Counted from the stretch's first letter, positions 35,821-46,087 are shown. The stretch: 64,000 nt of DNA from an uncultured Flavobacteriaceae bacterium (GCA_943789465.1 CALSUF010000003.1:1-64000), one strand, 5' to 3'. Translations and numbers: made by a program. Notes: generated by a model from the sequence alone, not told the origin.

Positions 35821-36013
35821 AACCCCTTATAATTTAACATTCCTTTAACATTTATCAAGTTTTTTTAAGGATTTAACTTCAAGAATAGTTAGAATATAAG
35901 TTTCGAGTGTTAGAATTTAATCTTTAAAGTTATAAAGTGTGAATAACAACTCAGCTGTATTGTTGTGATTTTGCTTTAACGTTGTTGTTAGGAAACCTAA
36001 ACAGATTGAAATT

Positions 36014-36054
36014 AAAAGTCGCCTAAAAATTACTTTTATAGACGACTTTTGTGT
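36014..36054 (-). terminator. Rho-independent terminator after SusCD locus A
   Basis: AAAAGTCG (36014-36021) pairs with CGACTTTT (36043-36050). The stem continues inward through CTA/TAG and AAAA/TTTT with one mismatch and a bulge. It starts 23 bases beyond the SusD-A stop on the minus strand, in the right place to end locus A before the locus B promoter. Confidence 0.75.
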
Positions 36055-36073
36055 TTTAGTAGTGGAATAAAAA

Positions 36074-37498
36074 CTAATTTACATCCCAGAATATTTTTGT
36101 TGTTTTTGTATCGCCTCCAATAGCTGAAGCTGCGCTGTCATACTGAGTACCATTTAAGGTTGCTTCAGAAGTAGGATACAGGAATCTTGTTGGGATGTCT
36201 AATGTTACTCCATCAACAACTGGCCCATTTAAACCGAGGTCTAATAGTCTCCAAGCAGTCCATCCTTCGTAACCGTTATTAAACATTGCGATCCATTTCT
36301 GAGATCCAATCTTTTGTTTCCAGTCTCCAGCAGCTGTAGCATATGCCACTTCTGGTAGGGCTAAATAAGTAGCAGTTTCTGCAGAACTTACACCCCATTC
36401 GTCCATTGAAACCTCAATTGCAGAGTTGTAGTATGCTTCTTCAGTTCCTCCTACAGAGTACCCTCTAGCAGCAGCTTCTGATAATAAAAAGTGTACTTCA
36501 GTTGCTGTAATCAAATCTCCTTTTAAATCTGGAGACTTCATTAAGTCAGATATATTTGAATTGCTTCCTGCTCCATTTGCATTCCCATAATCCCCACCTA
36601 CATATGCACCTTCGTACATTTTAAAGAACGATCCAAGTCTAGGGTCATTTGTAGGATTCATTGCGTCTACTAATGTGTTTGCAGCCACGAAATCGTTACG
36701 TCCGCTCTGAACAAGAGAAACCCATAATGGATTTGTATTTGGAGCTGATGATAAATAGTTAATTCCAAAATTATCAGCATTAGCTAAGATAGGTCCTGCT
36801 AAAAATGCAGCCTCTGCCATTGCTTGTGATGCTGAAGGGTTAGAATCCGCTAAACGCATTGCAATTCTTAATTTTAAAGATACAGCAGCTTGTCTCCATT
36901 GTGCAACGTTTCCTCCGTAAGCGATGTCTTGACTTGCGTCAAATCCAGCACTACTGCTTAAGCCTGTAATTGCCTCATCTAAGTGAGAAGCTAAAGCAGT
37001 ATAGATAGTCGCAGCATCATCATACTTAGGAGATGGGTTTAAAGGATCTAATGCTTCTGTAAAAGGAACATCACCAAAAGTGTCAACCAAAATAGAATAT
37101 GCATATACTTCCATAAACTTGATGATTGCTAGTTGTGATTGGCTTGGAGCTTCTCCATTAGAAACAAGCTCTTTAGCACCTTTCAAATCTTGAAGAACAT
37201 CTCGATACATCGTAGTCCACAAGTTTCCACCAATATTTCTTGTTACTTGATTGTATTGGCTTTCATCTGGATAGGTCGTTTGCGCCCAGTACTGTGCGTA
37301 TAGTCTAAAGACATTTTCATTAACACTACAGGAGTTCATTTGATCTCCTAGGTTTTTCAAAGCATTTGTGAATAGACCTCCAGCGGGTACTTCGCTTGGG
37401 TTTTTCTGGTCAACATTTAAACTTTCGTCTACCCCACACGAAGTCAGTACAAAAGTAACACACAATAAGCTCAATAAGTAATTTTTCATTTTTCTCAT
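36074..37498 (-). CDS. SusD/RagB-like nutrient-binding lipoprotein (locus A)
   Basis: A 474-residue SusD-like surface lipoprotein. The type II signal peptide has lipidated C21 (FVLTSCGVDE), followed by an acidic stretch. VDQKNPSEVPAGGLFTNALKNL and AIIKFMEVYAYSILVDTFGDVPFTEAL are characteristic of the same SusD-like subgroup as SusD-C. The C-terminal part has WKQKIGSQKWIAMFNNGYEGWTAWR. It starts 10 bases after SusC-A. Met4 is an alternative start. No enzyme gene accompanies it, so the ligand cannot be inferred. Confidence 0.92.
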   Translation of the reverse strand: MRKMKNYLLSLLCVTFVLTSCGVDESLNVDQKNPSEVPAGGLFTNALKNLGDQMNSCSVNENVFRLYAQYWAQTTYPDESQYNQVTRNIGGNLWTTMYRDVLQDLKGAKELVSNGEAPSQSQLAIIKFMEVYAYSILVDTFGDVPFTEALDPLNPSPKYDDAATIYTALASHLDEAITGLSSSAGFDASQDIAYGGNVAQWRQAAVSLKLRIAMRLADSNPSASQAMAEAAFLAGPILANADNFGINYLSSAPNTNPLWVSLVQSGRNDFVAANTLVDAMNPTNDPRLGSFFKMYEGAYVGGDYGNANGAGSNSNISDLMKSPDLKGDLITATEVHFLLSEAAARGYSVGGTEEAYYNSAIEVSMDEWGVSSAETATYLALPEVAYATAAGDWKQKIGSQKWIAMFNNGYEGWTAWRLLDLGLNGPVVDGVTLDIPTRFLYPTSEATLNGTQYDSAASAIGGDTKTTKIFWDVN

Positions 37499-37508
37499 TT
37501 TTATATTG

Positions 37509-40500
37509 TTAAAATTCTAAATTTAAATTAAGTCCTACTGTTCTTAGTGTAGGGAACGATCCTGAAAGGTATCCCTGAGCGTTTCCAGCTCCTAAACCAG
37601 ATTCTGGATCAGCAAAAGGAACATTTTTATCAATAATCCAAAGGTTTCTTCCGATCAGTGTTAAGCTACCTCCAGAGATGGAGCCTTTAGTCCACTTACT
37701 AACTGGAAGCTCATAACTAAGTGTTAATTCTCTCAATTTGATGTAAGATGCGTCATATACAGTTAAAGCAGCTGGATTTCGTGAGGAGTTACCCCAGTAC
37801 CAAATTCCACCATAATAATCTGTTCGAGCTCTTGTTGTGTTTGGAGCTCCATCAGCAGTCACACCTGGAAGAATTACACCACCACCATTTGCGAGTGTGT
37901 TTCTTATTGGGTTTCCAAGGTCATTAGTTCCTGTTGTAAAATCTGGTAAACCAGTACCTTGTCCGTAATGCATATCTAAAGAATAAACATCACCTCCTTT
38001 TTGAATATCAATCAAGAAAGATAATTTGAAGTCTTTATACTTGAATGTATTTGTAATACCTCCATTCCATTCTGGATTTACATCCCCAATGATTTGATCG
38101 GCAACTGCTTCATAATAACCACTAGAATTTACTATTCTTTGACCATTTTCATGCATGTTAAACCCTGTTCCTCTAATAGTTCCGTAAGGCTGACCAACGG
38201 TAGCATTTATAGAAATTCCTCCTTGAAAACTATTTAATTGTAAGTTTTTTTGGTCTCCATATAAATCAACTACTAAGCTTTCATTTTTAGCCCAGTTTAC
38301 ACCAAGGTCCCAACTAAATTTGTCGTTTTTAAAAGGGGTTGCATAAATTCCTAGTTCAACTCCTTTGTTTTGGATTTCTCCAGCATTTACCCATCTGTTC
38401 GAAAAGCCAGTAGCTGTTGTAACTGATGCAGGCATTAATTGGTCTACAGTGTTTTTCTTGTACCAAGAAAAATCAAATCCAACCGCGTTATCAAACATTT
38501 TAGCTTCTAAACCAACTTCAAATTCCTTTGTTCTTTCTGGCTTTAAAGACGCGTTATTTTTTGTAGATCCGTAAGAAAATAAACTACCATTTCCAAAATT
38601 GTTTAAGGTAGAGTAGGTGTCGTATACATTTCCAGCAGGTAAATCATTCCCTACTTCTGCATAACCAGCTCTAAGCTTACCAAAGTTTAACCATTCAAAA
38701 TCCACTAATTTAGAGAATATTAAACTTGAACTTGCAGCATAATAGTTATAGCTATTGTTTTTAGAAGGTAATGCTGAAGATACATCGATACGGTCCGTAA
38801 GATCTAAATACAAGATGTTTTTATATCCTAAAGATGCTTGAACATAGTACCCATTTACTTGCTTTTCTCTTAAAGTTTCTATTGGTTTTGGGTTAGAACT
38901 TGAAGAGTTAGAAAGAGCATATAAGTTAGGAATTGCTAAACCACCAGCTGTAGAATTTCTTAAGAAGCCATAGCTTTCTTTTCTTACATTTATTCCAAAT
39001 ACGCCATTTAAACTCAAGTTATCAGATATCTGCTTGTTGACGTTAAACATTAAATCATAGTTATATTCAGAGAAAAGGATGTCAACTTTGTCATATCCAG
39101 ATCCTTCATCGTCTCTCAAGATACCAAATTCAGTTGCAACAGAACCAATTGCTCTGCGTTCTTCTCTTAATTCGTTATAAGTATCAACTGCTCCTTTAGC
39201 AGTAACGCTTAACCAGTCGTTAATTTCAAGCGTTGCAAAAACATTTCCAAAGAAACGATTTCTTTCATCTGATTGGTAGTTTTTGTAACGAGTCCAGTAT
39301 GGGTTATCCCAGTAATGTGGTACAAGTTCACCTCCTGAACCAGGTCCAGTAAGTGCTCCTTCGTTATTCCAAGAATAGTTTTTCCCAGTTTTATTAAAGA
39401 TGTCTTCTTGATCTTTAAGATCAACATTGACTTGCCACCACTGTCTGAATTGAGCCATTAAGTTATCGCCATATCCTGTAGAGTTTCTTCCAATAGTTTG
39501 TTGAACTAAGTAGTTTGCAGAGGAACCAACAGTAATTTTATCGCTTACTTTTAATGTTCCACTAAAATTTAAACTGTTTTTATTTAATTTAGAGTTTGGC
39601 ATATACCCATTAATCTCAGAATTTGTATATCCCAATCTATAACTCGTTTTGTCATCTCCACCAGTTATACTCACAGAGTTGTTAAATTGAGTTGCAGTTT
39701 CGAAAAAATCTACTGGAGTTGTTTTTCCAGCAACGTATGGAGTTGCAACTCCAAAGTTTCTGTGTTCAGGAACAAAAGAATCCCATTGGTAAACTAACTG
39801 GCCATCTAATGGTGCTCCAAAAGAAGCATCATCATAAGTTGGCACGACTAAGTTGTCAACACCGTCGCCAGTCATATCCCAGTCTTCGAAATATCCTGTT
39901 GAACCATAATAAGTACCATATCCTGCTCCATATCCATTTTGGTAGCTGATAAATGTACTCTTGTCAATAGATCCAATCTGAGCGCTAGAATTTACAGTCA
40001 CTTTAGTTTTACCTTGTCCGCCTTTTTTGGTTGTAATAATGACAACTCCATTTGCACCACGTGATCCGTAAATTGCAGATGCAGCAGCACCTTTAAGGAT
40101 GTTTATAGACTCAACGTCATCTGGGTTGATGTCCATTGCAGCATTTCCGTAATCATACCCTTTACGACCTCCTGATTGTTGGGATGTATTGTTGATATTG
40201 TTAGAAACTGGAATTCCATCAACAACAAACAATGGCTGATTGTTTCCTGTTAAAGAGCTAACACCTCTAATTAGAAAGTTTGCAGACCCTCCAAAGTTGT
40301 TATTTGTCTTGATTTGTACGCCACTCACTTTTCCAGAAAGAGAGCTAGCAATGTTATCTACTTTAACTGTAGAAACTGCGTCGCCACTTACTTGTTGTGA
40401 GGCATAACCAATCGATTTTTTGTCTCTTGAAATACCAAGAGCAGTCACCACTACCTCATCCAAAGTGTTGTCTAGTTGTAGGGTTGTGTTAATGGTGTTA

Positions 40501-40763
40501 GAGGCTCCAACCGTTATACTTTGGTCAGAATAGCCTACATAACTAAAATTTAAGACATCTCCTTGGCTGGCAGTGATTTTATAATTGCCATCAAAGTCTG
40601 TTGTGGTTCCTGAGGAAGTCCCTACGATGACAACGGTAGCCCCAATAAGTGGCAAGCCATTTTCATCCGAAACCGTTCCGGAAACTGTTTTTTGCTGTGC
40701 AAAGGTTAGCTGCACAAGTAACGCCATGAATAGCGTTAAGGTCATTGTAAATTTGGTTTTCAT
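37509..40763 (-). CDS. SusC/RagA family TonB-dependent outer-membrane receptor (locus A)
   Basis: A 1084-residue TonB-dependent transporter. The signal peptide ends near residue 22, and the carboxypeptidase-regulatory-like domain lies at ~24-100. The plug carries FVVDGIPVSNNI and LKGAAASAIYGSRGANGVVII, and the barrel ends LNLNLEF. It is paired with SusD-A only. The first ~78 codons are a near copy of SusC-B's, then the sequences diverge (DNTLDEVVVTALGISRDKKSIGYA here). The plug and the N-terminal LGISRDKKSIGYA segment are closer in style to SusC-C (LVTAQGIKREKKALGYA), so the shared 5' end looks like a later recombination. Confidence 0.95.
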   Translation of the reverse strand: MKTKFTMTLTLFMALLVQLTFAQQKTVSGTVSDENGLPLIGATVVIVGTSSGTTTDFDGNYKITASQGDVLNFSYVGYSDQSITVGASNTINTTLQLDNTLDEVVVTALGISRDKKSIGYASQQVSGDAVSTVKVDNIASSLSGKVSGVQIKTNNNFGGSANFLIRGVSSLTGNNQPLFVVDGIPVSNNINNTSQQSGGRKGYDYGNAAMDINPDDVESINILKGAAASAIYGSRGANGVVIITTKKGGQGKTKVTVNSSAQIGSIDKSTFISYQNGYGAGYGTYYGSTGYFEDWDMTGDGVDNLVVPTYDDASFGAPLDGQLVYQWDSFVPEHRNFGVATPYVAGKTTPVDFFETATQFNNSVSITGGDDKTSYRLGYTNSEINGYMPNSKLNKNSLNFSGTLKVSDKITVGSSANYLVQQTIGRNSTGYGDNLMAQFRQWWQVNVDLKDQEDIFNKTGKNYSWNNEGALTGPGSGGELVPHYWDNPYWTRYKNYQSDERNRFFGNVFATLEINDWLSVTAKGAVDTYNELREERRAIGSVATEFGILRDDEGSGYDKVDILFSEYNYDLMFNVNKQISDNLSLNGVFGINVRKESYGFLRNSTAGGLAIPNLYALSNSSSSNPKPIETLREKQVNGYYVQASLGYKNILYLDLTDRIDVSSALPSKNNSYNYYAASSSLIFSKLVDFEWLNFGKLRAGYAEVGNDLPAGNVYDTYSTLNNFGNGSLFSYGSTKNNASLKPERTKEFEVGLEAKMFDNAVGFDFSWYKKNTVDQLMPASVTTATGFSNRWVNAGEIQNKGVELGIYATPFKNDKFSWDLGVNWAKNESLVVDLYGDQKNLQLNSFQGGISINATVGQPYGTIRGTGFNMHENGQRIVNSSGYYEAVADQIIGDVNPEWNGGITNTFKYKDFKLSFLIDIQKGGDVYSLDMHYGQGTGLPDFTTGTNDLGNPIRNTLANGGGVILPGVTADGAPNTTRARTDYYGGIWYWGNSSRNPAALTVYDASYIKLRELTLSYELPVSKWTKGSISGGSLTLIGRNLWIIDKNVPFADPESGLGAGNAQGYLSGSFPTLRTVGLNLNLEF

Positions 40764-40825
40764 TCTTTTATTATTTTGAATTAGTCTAACCCAAAAGTCT
40801 TAATAAAAAGTTAATAAAAAAAATG
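40530..40825. repeat. Direct repeat copy 2 (SusC-A leader and N-terminus)
   Basis: Partner of 35525-35820, 5005 bases away in the same orientation. Only scattered substitutions separate them in the coding part, and similarity fades about 75 bases upstream of the start codons. Confidence 0.9.
40774..40798 (-). promoter_or_regulatory. Putative promoter/leader block of SusC-A
   Basis: Identical to the SusC-B block: GACTTTTG, then GACTAATTCAAA, on the minus strand. It is predicted to drive locus A. The -7 match has one mismatch. Confidence 0.4.
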
Positions 40826-40883
40826 AACTCCTTAAATTTTAACAGTTTTTTAACATTTAAAATATTTTTTAAGCAATATCAAA

Positions 40884-42560
40884 TCAGAAAGTTGCTGTAA
40901 GGCTCAGGTGGATTTTGGAGTCAGATAACCTGAAACTTTGCTCTTTAGTTTTTCCATTGGCTAAATTAAACTTTAAGAGCCCGGATTCAGTAAGGAGTCC
41001 AAATCCAAACCCAAATCCATATAGTTTTTTGCTGGATTGTGAGGGTGTTTCAAAATACGCAGCATCAATGATAGAATGAATATAGAGTGTTGGACCTAGT
41101 TGGTAGCGGTATTCGGAGGCCATAACTCCTAAATTCGTGGCGTTGATGCTGTTTTCTTCAAAACCTCTTATGGAATTAATACCTCCAAATCGGATGAGCT
41201 CATTTAATAAATAACTATCTGAATCGATTCCCTGTGCATGAAATTTTAAATAAAAACTGTTTTTTTGATTCAGACTAAATAATTTAGATGCTTTTAAGAG
41301 ATATAATATTTGATTCGTTTGTGTGTCAGTCGTTTTTCGGTTCGCTTTGGATAAACGAAATTCTAAATCAGTTGTTAGTGGAGATAATGGGTTTTGAGCT
41401 GTGAGTTCTTGATAGGTGTATTTTACCTCGTAAGTACTAGTTTGAAAGTCAAGTATTTCAGTTGTATTTTCGGGTACCAATGCATTCGACTGTGTAGATC
41501 TAATTCCTAAAGATATTTTTTGTTTTGGACTCAGCTGATAAAATACATTTGCAGCTTGTTCGGAGGTGGTGAAGGTGCTATCTTTTTTAAATATATTCAA
41601 CTCAAGCTCACTTCCAATAGGAGTTTTAAATAAATAGGGGAGGGTAAGTTGAGTTTCAAACGTTTTTAAATCATTTTCATCACTTCTATAATTGACACGA
41701 AAAGATTCGCCAAAATTTAAGTTGTTTGTTAAGTTAAGGTTGAGGTAGCCATTGAGTTGTAAGTCTCCAGAATTTTCATCCGATCCAAATCCTAAAAACC
41801 CATCAAAACGATTGCTTTTTATTTTTTCTAAATACAAATAAACTCGAGTCGTGTCTTTTGTGAACAATACTTCCGCTGGTCGAATTTGTTTGGAAAACGG
41901 AAGTTGGTCTAAGGCTTTGGTTTTAGATTGAATGGCTTTGAGGTCAAAAAGCGTATTTGTTTTTATATTCAGAAAATGCTTGATAAATGAACGTGGAAAT
42001 TTCTCATACCCTTTAATTTTTACAGATTGAAGTTGTCGTGCCTGCTTTGTTTCTACCACTAAATCTGCTTTAAGCTTGGACTTGCCAATTGGCGTTATCG
42101 CTTTTAGTGTGACGGATGCAAAAGGGTAGCTTTTTGCAGACAAAAATTTAGTGAGTGAATTTAGTAAGGATTCTAGTTCTGCAAACTCTATTAAATAATA
42201 TGGATTGCTTTTGAGGTTTTTGACCCCTTCTAATTCTAAAAATTCAAAAAGTGTTTTATCGGCATAAAGTCGTATAGATTCGTATTTTGGGCCAAGTGCT
42301 GTTTTAATAAGTGTTAAAGGGGGCTTTTGAGAAATTTCAAGAATTTGCATTTCAATATAACCAAGTTGGTATAGTTTGTTTTTAAAAGCATCAACTTCAG
42401 TTTGTAAATCTTCGAAGTTTTCAAAAGTTTTTAGATACCCTATGAAGTTGATTAAATTAGTTTCAACGGAGTCATTGCCTACAATTTTTAATTGGAGCTC
42501 TTGTGCAGTACACAAACTAAAAATTCCAAAGACACATAAAACTTTAAAAAATAATTTCAA
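40884..42560 (-). CDS. BamA/TamA-like outer-membrane protein (surface antigen D15 family)
   Basis: A 558-residue protein with a signal peptide (VFGIFSLCTA|QEL). POTRA-like domains occupy about residues 25-240 (ADLVVETKQARQLQSVKIKGYEKFPRSFI). A 16-strand-type barrel ends in Phe (LSLTATF). The lid-lock motif is present as FGGINSIRGFEENSI. It is shorter than BamA (which has five POTRAs), so it is a TamA-like or other Omp85 paralogue, probably aiding insertion of outer-membrane proteins. It is monocistronic, located between SusC-A and the divergent rpsL operon. Confidence 0.85.
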   Translation of the reverse strand: MKLFFKVLCVFGIFSLCTAQELQLKIVGNDSVETNLINFIGYLKTFENFEDLQTEVDAFKNKLYQLGYIEMQILEISQKPPLTLIKTALGPKYESIRLYADKTLFEFLELEGVKNLKSNPYYLIEFAELESLLNSLTKFLSAKSYPFASVTLKAITPIGKSKLKADLVVETKQARQLQSVKIKGYEKFPRSFIKHFLNIKTNTLFDLKAIQSKTKALDQLPFSKQIRPAEVLFTKDTTRVYLYLEKIKSNRFDGFLGFGSDENSGDLQLNGYLNLNLTNNLNFGESFRVNYRSDENDLKTFETQLTLPYLFKTPIGSELELNIFKKDSTFTTSEQAANVFYQLSPKQKISLGIRSTQSNALVPENTTEILDFQTSTYEVKYTYQELTAQNPLSPLTTDLEFRLSKANRKTTDTQTNQILYLLKASKLFSLNQKNSFYLKFHAQGIDSDSYLLNELIRFGGINSIRGFEENSINATNLGVMASEYRYQLGPTLYIHSIIDAAYFETPSQSSKKLYGFGFGFGLLTESGLLKFNLANGKTKEQSFRLSDSKIHLSLTATF

Positions 42561-42666
42561 TTGACGCGTTACATTTATAATTTGTATGTAAATCTAACGT
42601 AAAAAGGTTTCTAAATATTTAAACAGCTTAAAAAAACGTAAATATTTTAAAATTATAGGGTTATGA

Positions 42667-42697
42667 TTTGAATAATTCATTTTAATGTGTACCTTTG
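42667..42697 (+). promoter_or_regulatory. Promoter of the rpsL-rpsG-fusA-rpsJ operon
   Basis: TTTG at 42667-42670, 19 bases, then TACCTTTG at 42690-42697: an exact match to the Bacteroidota housekeeping promoter (-33 TTTG, -7 TAnnTTTG). Transcription would start near 42704, giving a leader of about 38 bases before rpsL. Confidence 0.85.
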
Positions 42698-42741
42698 CAG
42701 CCCTCTAAGAAGAGGATTTTAAAAAAACAAGTATATATAAT

Positions 42742-43116
42742 ATGCCAACAATTTCACAATTAGTAAGAAAAGGAAGAGCCAAAATAACTAAGAAGAGTAA
42801 ATCGGCTGCTTTAGATTCTTGTCCACAAAGACGTGGTGTGTGTACTCGTGTTTACACGACGACTCCAAAAAAACCAAATTCAGCAATGCGTAAAGTTGCT
42901 AGAGTTAGGTTGACAAATGGAAACGAAGTCAATGCATACATCGGTGGTGAAGGACATAATCTACAAGAGCACTCGATAGTATTAGTTAGAGGTGGAAGGG
43001 TAAAAGATTTACCAGGAGTTAGATACCACATTGTTCGTGGGGCTTTAGACACCGCAGGTGTTTCAGGTCGTACACAACGTAGATCTAAGTATGGTGCTAA
43101 ACGCCCTAAAAAATAA
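42742..43116 (+). CDS. rpsL: 30S ribosomal protein S12
   Basis: A 124-residue decoding-centre protein. It contains the conserved [18 protein letters not shown] and [17 protein letters not shown] segments. Lys at the usual streptomycin-resistance positions (KPNS and GRVKDLPG) is present, so no target-site resistance is visible. First gene of the str operon. The start [12 protein letters not shown] is standard. Confidence 0.98.
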   Translation: MPTISQLVRKGRAKITKKSKSAALDSCPQRRGVCTRVYTTTPKKPNSAMRKVARVRLTNGNEVNAYIGGEGHNLQEHSIVLVRGGRVKDLPGVRYHIVRGALDTAGVSGRTQRRSKYGAKRPKK

Positions 43117-43136
43117 TTATTTTTAATTAAGAAGAC

Positions 43137-43613
43137 ATGAGAAAAAAGCAAGCGAAAAAAAGACCGCTGTTACCAGATCCTAAATTTAACGATCAATTAG
43201 TAACACGTTTCGTTAACATGATGATGTGGGATGGTAAAAAATCAACAGCATTCAAAATTTTCTATGATGCGATTGCAATCGTAGACGAAAAGAAAACAGA
43301 CGAAGAAAAAACAGCTTTAGAAACTTGGAAAGATGCTCTTTCTAATGTGATGCCTCACGTAGAAGTACGTAGCCGTCGTGTTGGAGGTGCTACCTTTCAA
43401 ATTCCAATGCAAATACGACCAGATCGTAAAATATCAACTGCGATGAAGTGGTTGATTAGTTTTTCAAGAAAACGTAATGAAAAATCTATGGCTTTAAAAT
43501 TAGCCTCTGAAATCTTAGCAGCTGCTAAGGAAGAAGGTGCTGCTGTCAAAAAACGCACAGATACGCACAAAATGGCTGAAGCAAATAAAGCATTCTCACA
43601 CTTTAGATTCTAA
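43137..43613 (+). CDS. rpsG: 30S ribosomal protein S7
   Basis: A 158-residue 16S rRNA 3'-domain assembly initiator. [15 protein letters not shown] is the standard N-terminus, and [22 protein letters not shown] is the conserved core. It begins 20 bases after rpsL and ends 4 bases before fusA. Confidence 0.98.
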   Translation: MRKKQAKKRPLLPDPKFNDQLVTRFVNMMMWDGKKSTAFKIFYDAIAIVDEKKTDEEKTALETWKDALSNVMPHVEVRSRRVGGATFQIPMQIRPDRKISTAMKWLISFSRKRNEKSMALKLASEILAAAKEEGAAVKKRTDTHKMAEANKAFSHFRF

Positions 43614-43617
43614 TTAG

Positions 43618-45744
43618 ATGGCAAGAGATTTAAGATTTACTAGAAATATAGGTATTGCAGCTCACATTGATGCTGGGAAAACCACGACTACAGAGCGTGT
43701 CCTTTATTATACAGGAGTTTCACACAAAATTGGAGAAGTACACGATGGTGCTGCAACAATGGACTGGATGGAGCAAGAGCAAGAACGTGGTATTACTATT
43801 ACGTCTGCAGCTACCACTTGTGAGTGGAAATTCCCAATTGAAAATGGGGAACCAACTTCAGAAACAAAAGGATATCACTTTAATATTATTGACACTCCTG
43901 GCCACGTTGATTTTACTGTTGAAGTAAACAGATCTTTACGTGTACTTGATGGATTGGTATTTTTGTTTAGTGCTGTTGATGGTGTTGAGCCACAATCAGA
44001 AACTAACTGGAGATTAGCAGACAACTATAAAGTGCCTAGAATAGGTTTTGTAAACAAAATGGACCGTCAAGGGTCTGATTTTTTAGGTGTCTGTCAGCAA
44101 GTAAAAGACATGTTAAAATCTAATGCAGTGCCAATCGTTTTAAATATTGGTGACGAAGAAGATTTTAAAGGTGTTGTAGATTTAGTTAAAAACCGTGCCA
44201 TTGTATGGCATGACGAAACTCAAGGAGCAACATTTGATGTTGTTGACATCCCTGAGGATATGAAAGAAGAAGCTCGTAAATACCGTGCTCTCTTAATTGA
44301 AGAAGTAGCAAGTTACGACGAAGATCTTTTAGAGAAATTCATGGAAGATGAAGATTCTATAACAGAAGAAGAAGTGCACGCTGCACTTAGAGCTGCTGTT
44401 ATGGACATGGCCATCATTCCAATGATTTGTGGATCTGCTTTTAAAAATAAAGGGGTTCAGTTTCTATTAGATGCTGTATGTCGTTATTTACCATCACCAA
44501 CAGACAAAGAAGGTATTGTTGGGATGAATCCAGATACTGAATTAGAAGAAATTCGTAAGCCTGATGTCAAAGAGCCGTTTGCGGCCCTGGCATTTAAAAT
44601 TGCAACTGATCCTTTTGTAGGACGTTTAGCATTTTTTAGAGCTTATTCTGGTCGTTTAGATGCAGGTTCTTATGTGTTAAATAACCGTTCCGGCAAAAAA
44701 GAACGTATTTCGCGTATCTATCAAATGCATGCTAACAAGCAAAATGCAATCGATTTTATTGAAGCTGGAGATATTGGAGCTGCTGTCGGATTCAAATCCA
44801 TCAAAACAGGAGATACATTATCTGCTGAAAAGCATCCTATAGTTTTAGAATCAATGGACTTCCCTGATCCCGTAATTGGTATCGCAGTGGAGCCTAAGAC
44901 CAAAGCGGATGTTGATAAATTAGGAATTGGACTTGGTAAATTAGCCGAAGAAGATCCAACCTTTACAGTACGTTCGGACGAAGCTTCAGGGCAAACAATT
45001 ATTTCTGGAATGGGTGAACTTCACCTGGATGTAATTGTAGACCGTTTACGTCGAGAGTTTAAAGTTGAAGTAAATCAAGGTCAACCTCAAGTTGAATATA
45101 AAGAAGCCATTACACAAACGGCTGATCACAGAGAAGTTTACAAAAAACAATCTGGTGGTCGTGGAAAATTTGCAGACATTGTATTCACAATTGAGCCTGC
45201 AGACGAAGGTGTTGTAGGACTACAGTTTATTTCTTCTATTAAAGGAGGAAATGTACCAAAAGAATTTATTCCTTCAATTGAAAAAGGATTCAAAATGGCA
45301 ATGGTCAATGGACCGCTTGCTGGTTATGAAGTGGATGCTGTAAAAGTCACTTTAAAAGATGGATCTTACCACGATGTGGATTCAGATCAGCTTTCTTTTG
45401 AGTTAGCCGCTAAGCTTGGATTTAAAAATTCAGCAAAAGCAGCAAAAGCAGTCATCATGGAACCAATCATGAAATTAGAAGTTATTACTCCTGAAGAAAA
45501 CATGGGAGATATTGTAGGAGACCTTAACCGTCGTCGTGGACAAGTTAGTGACATGGGCGATAGAGCAGGTGCAAAAACTGTAAAAGCTACAGTACCTCTT
45601 TCAGAAATGTTTGGTTATGTAACCACACTTAGAACGTTATCATCAGGACGTGCAACTTCCACTATGGAATTTTCACACTACGCTGAAACGCCTTCTAACA
45701 TTTCAGAAGAAGTTATTAAAGAAGCTAAAGGAATCCAATCTTAA
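43618..45744 (+). CDS. fusA: Elongation factor G
   Basis: A 708-residue translocation GTPase. G1 is AHIDAGKT (residues 15-22) and G3 is DTPGH. NKMDRQG supplies the guanine-specific NKxD. Domains II-V follow, including the [16 protein letters not shown] region and a C-terminal [16 protein letters not shown]. It is the full-length housekeeping form. It sits between rpsG (4 bases) and rpsJ (11 bases). Confidence 0.98.
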   Translation: MARDLRFTRNIGIAAHIDAGKTTTTERVLYYTGVSHKIGEVHDGAATMDWMEQEQERGITITSAATTCEWKFPIENGEPTSETKGYHFNIIDTPGHVDFTVEVNRSLRVLDGLVFLFSAVDGVEPQSETNWRLADNYKVPRIGFVNKMDRQGSDFLGVCQQVKDMLKSNAVPIVLNIGDEEDFKGVVDLVKNRAIVWHDETQGATFDVVDIPEDMKEEARKYRALLIEEVASYDEDLLEKFMEDEDSITEEEVHAALRAAVMDMAIIPMICGSAFKNKGVQFLLDAVCRYLPSPTDKEGIVGMNPDTELEEIRKPDVKEPFAALAFKIATDPFVGRLAFFRAYSGRLDAGSYVLNNRSGKKERISRIYQMHANKQNAIDFIEAGDIGAAVGFKSIKTGDTLSAEKHPIVLESMDFPDPVIGIAVEPKTKADVDKLGIGLGKLAEEDPTFTVRSDEASGQTIISGMGELHLDVIVDRLRREFKVEVNQGQPQVEYKEAITQTADHREVYKKQSGGRGKFADIVFTIEPADEGVVGLQFISSIKGGNVPKEFIPSIEKGFKMAMVNGPLAGYEVDAVKVTLKDGSYHDVDSDQLSFELAAKLGFKNSAKAAKAVIMEPIMKLEVITPEENMGDIVGDLNRRRGQVSDMGDRAGAKTVKATVPLSEMFGYVTTLRTLSSGRATSTMEFSHYAETPSNISEEVIKEAKGIQS

Positions 45745-45755
45745 AAGTTAAGAAC

Positions 45756-46061
45756 ATGAGTCAAAAAATCAGAATAAAATTAAAGTCTTACGATCATAAC
45801 TTAGTAGATAAGTCTGCTGATAAGATTGTGAAAACCGTAAAAAGTACAGGTGCTATTGTAACTGGACCAATTCCATTGCCAACGCACAAAAAATTATTTA
45901 CTGTATTACGTTCTCCACACGTTAACAAAAAATCGAGAGAACAATTTCAATTAAGCTCTTATAAGAGACTATTAGATATCTATAGTTCTTCATCAAAAAC
46001 AATTGATGCTTTGATGAAACTTGAATTACCTAGTGGAGTTGAAGTTGAAATTAAAGTGTAA
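45756..46061 (+). CDS. rpsJ: 30S ribosomal protein S10
   Basis: A 101-residue S10. It has [28 protein letters not shown] and the C-terminal [11 protein letters not shown]. It follows fusA in the str operon, and a strong terminator follows directly, separating it from rplC. So here S10 belongs to the str transcript rather than leading the S10 operon. Confidence 0.97.
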   Translation: MSQKIRIKLKSYDHNLVDKSADKIVKTVKSTGAIVTGPIPLPTHKKLFTVLRSPHVNKKSREQFQLSSYKRLLDIYSSSSKTIDALMKLELPSGVEVEIKV

Positions 46062-46087
46062 TTAGTACATTCTTACTATATAAAACT

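Larger units (their letters stand above)
35759..36073. other. Intergenic region between SusCD loci A and B
   Basis: A 315-base AT-rich spacer. It contains the outer part of the direct repeat with the SusC-B promoter block and the terminator of locus A. The stretch in between (about 35830-36010) shows no gene, tRNA or convincing structure. Confidence 0.8.

Noticed and set aside
32681-40763. Loci A and B as a simple tandem duplication of one SusCD pair
   Set aside because: Only the leader and first ~78 codons match; the remaining SusC and all SusD sequences are clearly different families' members.
35580-40779. Two nearly identical 64-residue plus-strand frames (35580-35774 and 40585-40779)
   Set aside because: They are antisense shadows of the duplicated SusC N-terminal coding region; they match only because the genes match.
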